From Pseudomonadota bacterium (GTDB lineage Bacteria > Pseudomonadota > Alphaproteobacteria > Rhizobiales > Methylopilaceae), in NCBI GenBank assembly GCA_023389135.1, contig JAEWEX010000282.1, forward strand, positions 1 through 7,349: 7,349 bases of DNA, in the 5' to 3' direction. The notes under the pieces were generated by a model. It was not told where the DNA came from. It worked only from the letters and a program-made list of their open reading frames with translations, and ran no database searches. Positions 5,862 to 7,349 of this stretch are shown here, in pieces. Every line of letters starts with the position of its first letter. Position 1 is the stretch's first letter. A program made the position numbers and the translations under genes.

Positions 5862-6851
5862 ATGGCGGAGCCGGCCGACCCCGTCCTCTCCGTGCGCAAC
5901 CTGCGGGTGGAAATCCCCTCGCGACGCGGCGTGCTGACGGCGATCGACGACATCTCCTTCGACATCGCCCGCGGCGAGGTGCCGGGCGTGGTGGGCGAGA
6001 GCGGCGCCGGCAAGTCCATCACCGGCACCGCCGTGATCGGCCTGCTGGAGCCCCCGGTGCGCATCGCCAGCGGCGAAATCCGGCTGGACGGCAAGCGGAT
6101 CGACACGCTCGACGCCGACGCCATGCGCCGCATCCGCGGCCGCCGCATCGGCATGATCTTCCAGGACCCGCTGACGAGCCTCAACCCGCTCTACCGCATC
6201 GGCGAGCAGATCACCGAGACGATCCTGACCCACGAGCCCATGTCGGCCCGCGCCGCCCGCGACAAGGCGGCCCGGCTGCTGGACGAGGTCGGCATCCCGG
6301 CCGCGCGCGAGCGGCTGGACGCCTATCCGCACCAGTTCTCGGGCGGCATGCGGCAGCGGGTGGTGATCGCGCTGGCGCTGTGCGCCGATCCCGAGCTGAT
6401 CGTCGCCGACGAGCCCACAACGGCGCTGGACGTCTCGGTCCAGGCGCAGATCATCTCGCTGCTGAAGCGGCTGTGCGCCGAGCGCGGCGTCTCGGTGATG
6501 CTGATCACCCACGACATGGGCGTGATCGCGGAGACAGCCGACCGAGTGGCGGTGCTCTATGCCGGCCGCATCGCCGAGATCGGGCCGGTGGCGCAGGTGG
6601 TGAAGGCGCCGCTCCACCCCTATTCCCAGGGGTTGATGGCGGCGATCCCCTCGCTCGCCACCGACATGGACGCAAGGCTCGCCCAGATCCCCGGCGCCAT
6701 GCCGCGTCTCGACCGCATTCCGCCCGGCTGCGCGTTCCACCCGCGCTGCCCCGCGGTGTTCGACCGCTGCCGCACGGAGCGGCCCGACCCGCTGCCCAGG
6801 GGCGACGCCCGGGTCGCGTGCTGGCTGCACGACACGGGGGCGCCGCGATGA
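5862..6851 (+). CDS. Peptide-type ABC transporter ATP-binding protein, DppD/OppD family
   Basis: This 329-residue cytoplasmic ATPase is one of the two motor subunits of the importer and has normal family length. It shows a complete ABC domain: Walker A GESGAGKS (45-52), Q-loop FQDPLTSLNPL with Gln101, signature FSGGMRQR (159-166), Walker B LIVADEP (179-185) with catalytic Glu184, D-loop ALD (188-190) and switch His217. The C-terminal oligopeptide-transporter extension (oligo_HPY) contains HPYSQGLMAAIP (252-263) and then Cys290, Cys296, Cys303 and Cys320. This conserved cysteine set has been associated with an iron-sulfur cluster in some relatives. All catalytic residues are present. The only small oddity is Pro at position 41 (EVPGVVGES), where Leu is more usual. 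The GAGGTG ribosome site overlaps the end of the preceding permease gene. The TGA overlaps the next start (ATGA at 6848-6851), so the two ATPases are probably coupled. Confidence 0.96.
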   Translation: MAEPADPVLSVRNLRVEIPSRRGVLTAIDDISFDIARGEVPGVVGESGAGKSITGTAVIGLLEPPVRIASGEIRLDGKRIDTLDADAMRRIRGRRIGMIFQDPLTSLNPLYRIGEQITETILTHEPMSARAARDKAARLLDEVGIPAARERLDAYPHQFSGGMRQRVVIALALCADPELIVADEPTTALDVSVQAQIISLLKRLCAERGVSVMLITHDMGVIAETADRVAVLYAGRIAEIGPVAQVVKAPLHPYSQGLMAAIPSLATDMDARLAQIPGAMPRLDRIPPGCAFHPRCPAVFDRCRTERPDPLPRGDARVACWLHDTGAPR

Positions 6852-7349
6852 CCGCGCCGCTGGTGGAGGTCACGGGGCTGTCGCGTGTGTTCGACCTGTC
6901 GAAGCCGTGGCTCAACCGCGTGCTGGAGGGCGGCGGCCGCCGCATCCTGACCGCGGTGGACGACGTCGACTTCACCATCGCGCGCGGAGAAACCTTCGCG
7001 CTGGTTGGCGAGAGCGGGTCGGGCAAGTCCACCATCGCGCGCATGGTGGTCGGCCTGCTGCCGCCGTCTGCGGGCCGGGTCGCCATCGACGGCATGGATG
7101 TCTGGAAGCCGGAAAGCGCCGACCGGCAGCGCCGCCTCAGGCGGCGCATCCAGATGATCTTCCAGGACCCGTATGCCAGCCTCAACCCGCGCTGGCGGGT
7201 GGCGGACATCATCGCCGAGCCCATCGACGCCTTCGCGCTCGCCGCGGACAAGGCCGAGCGCAACGGCCGCGTGGCGGAACTGCTGACGCTGGTCGGCCTC
7301 GATCCGCGCGACGGCCAGAAATTCCCGCACGAGTTCTCCGGCGGCCAGC
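6848..7349 (+). CDS. Peptide-type ABC transporter ATP-binding protein, DppF/OppF family (3' end outside window)
   Basis: The first 167 residues of the second motor ATPase are visible, about half of the usual length. The frame stays open to the window edge. The start ATG overlaps the DppD stop. Visible motifs are Walker A GESGSGKS (54-61), the Q-loop IFQDPYASLNPRW with Gln106, and the beginning of the ABC signature FSGGQ (163-167), where the window ends. Walker B and the switch histidine lie beyond it. Between the first strand and Walker A there is a segment SKPWLNRVLEGGGRRIL (18-34). It is longer than in E. coli DppF but, as I recall, common in alphaproteobacterial members. The LTAVDDVDFTIARGETFALVG stretch is typical of DppF rather than DppD. 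Nothing suggests a broken gene; the truncation is the window boundary. Confidence 0.95.
   Translation, partial: MTAPLVEVTGLSRVFDLSKPWLNRVLEGGGRRILTAVDDVDFTIARGETFALVGESGSGKSTIARMVVGLLPPSAGRVAIDGMDVWKPESADRQRRLRRRIQMIFQDPYASLNPRWRVADIIAEPIDAFALAADKAERNGRVAELLTLVGLDPRDGQKFPHEFSGGQ

Noticed and set aside
4859..6184. A 441-codon minus-strand frame, and a similar 372-codon one at 3831-4949
   Set aside because: Both run antisense to well-supported permease and ATPase genes and have the Arg/Gln/His-rich composition of shadow frames.
1..7349. Mobile elements, CRISPR arrays, tRNA or rRNA genes, phage or defence genes
   Set aside because: Nearly all bases are accounted for by ordinary metabolic, transport and signalling genes. 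I saw no transposase, terminal repeats, spacer array or structural RNA sequence.

Overview
This is a GC-rich window whose codons end almost entirely in G or C. The gene families are typical of an alphaproteobacterium, probably Rhodospirillales- or Rhizobiales-like. That lineage is inferred from composition and from the look of the proteins; no marker gene is present to fix it.

Layout. (1) Bases 1-838, plus strand: the 3' part of a sensor histidine kinase of the PhoQ-like type, with its N-terminus outside the window. (2) Bases 842-2008, minus strand: a complete M20D-family metal-dependent amidohydrolase/peptidase, convergent with the kinase. The two stop codons are 3 bases apart and share a long hairpin (803-839). 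(3) Bases 2009-2271: a divergent control region holding several dyad and direct repeats. (4) Bases 2272-7349, plus strand: a peptide/nickel-type (Dpp/Opp family) ABC importer operon. Its order is periplasmic binding protein, permease B, permease C, ATPase D and ATPase F. The last gene is cut by the window end just inside its ABC signature motif. The binding-protein gene is separated from the permeases by a 74-base gap with a near-perfect 13-bp hairpin. The remaining genes are packed by ATGA overlaps (B/C and D/F) or a 1-base gap (C/D), which points to one coupled transcript.

How it fits together. The binding protein should capture a short peptide or peptide-like compound in the periplasm, the B/C channel moves it inward, and the D/F ATPases drive transport. 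The divergently transcribed cytoplasmic amidohydrolase is a plausible downstream enzyme that cleaves the imported compound. The binding protein lacks the GDxxDP-type segment that in E. coli DppA carries the aspartate holding the free amino terminus of the dipeptide. This makes an N-blocked (for example N-acyl) substrate worth considering. The histidine kinase looks like part of a neighbouring, unrelated two-component system.

Overall this is a recognisable uptake-plus-hydrolysis locus. I see no evidence of a mobile element, CRISPR array, RNA gene or clearly new system. The items most worth a second look are the two strong hairpins, the repeat cluster between the divergent genes and the altered ligand-site segment of the binding protein.
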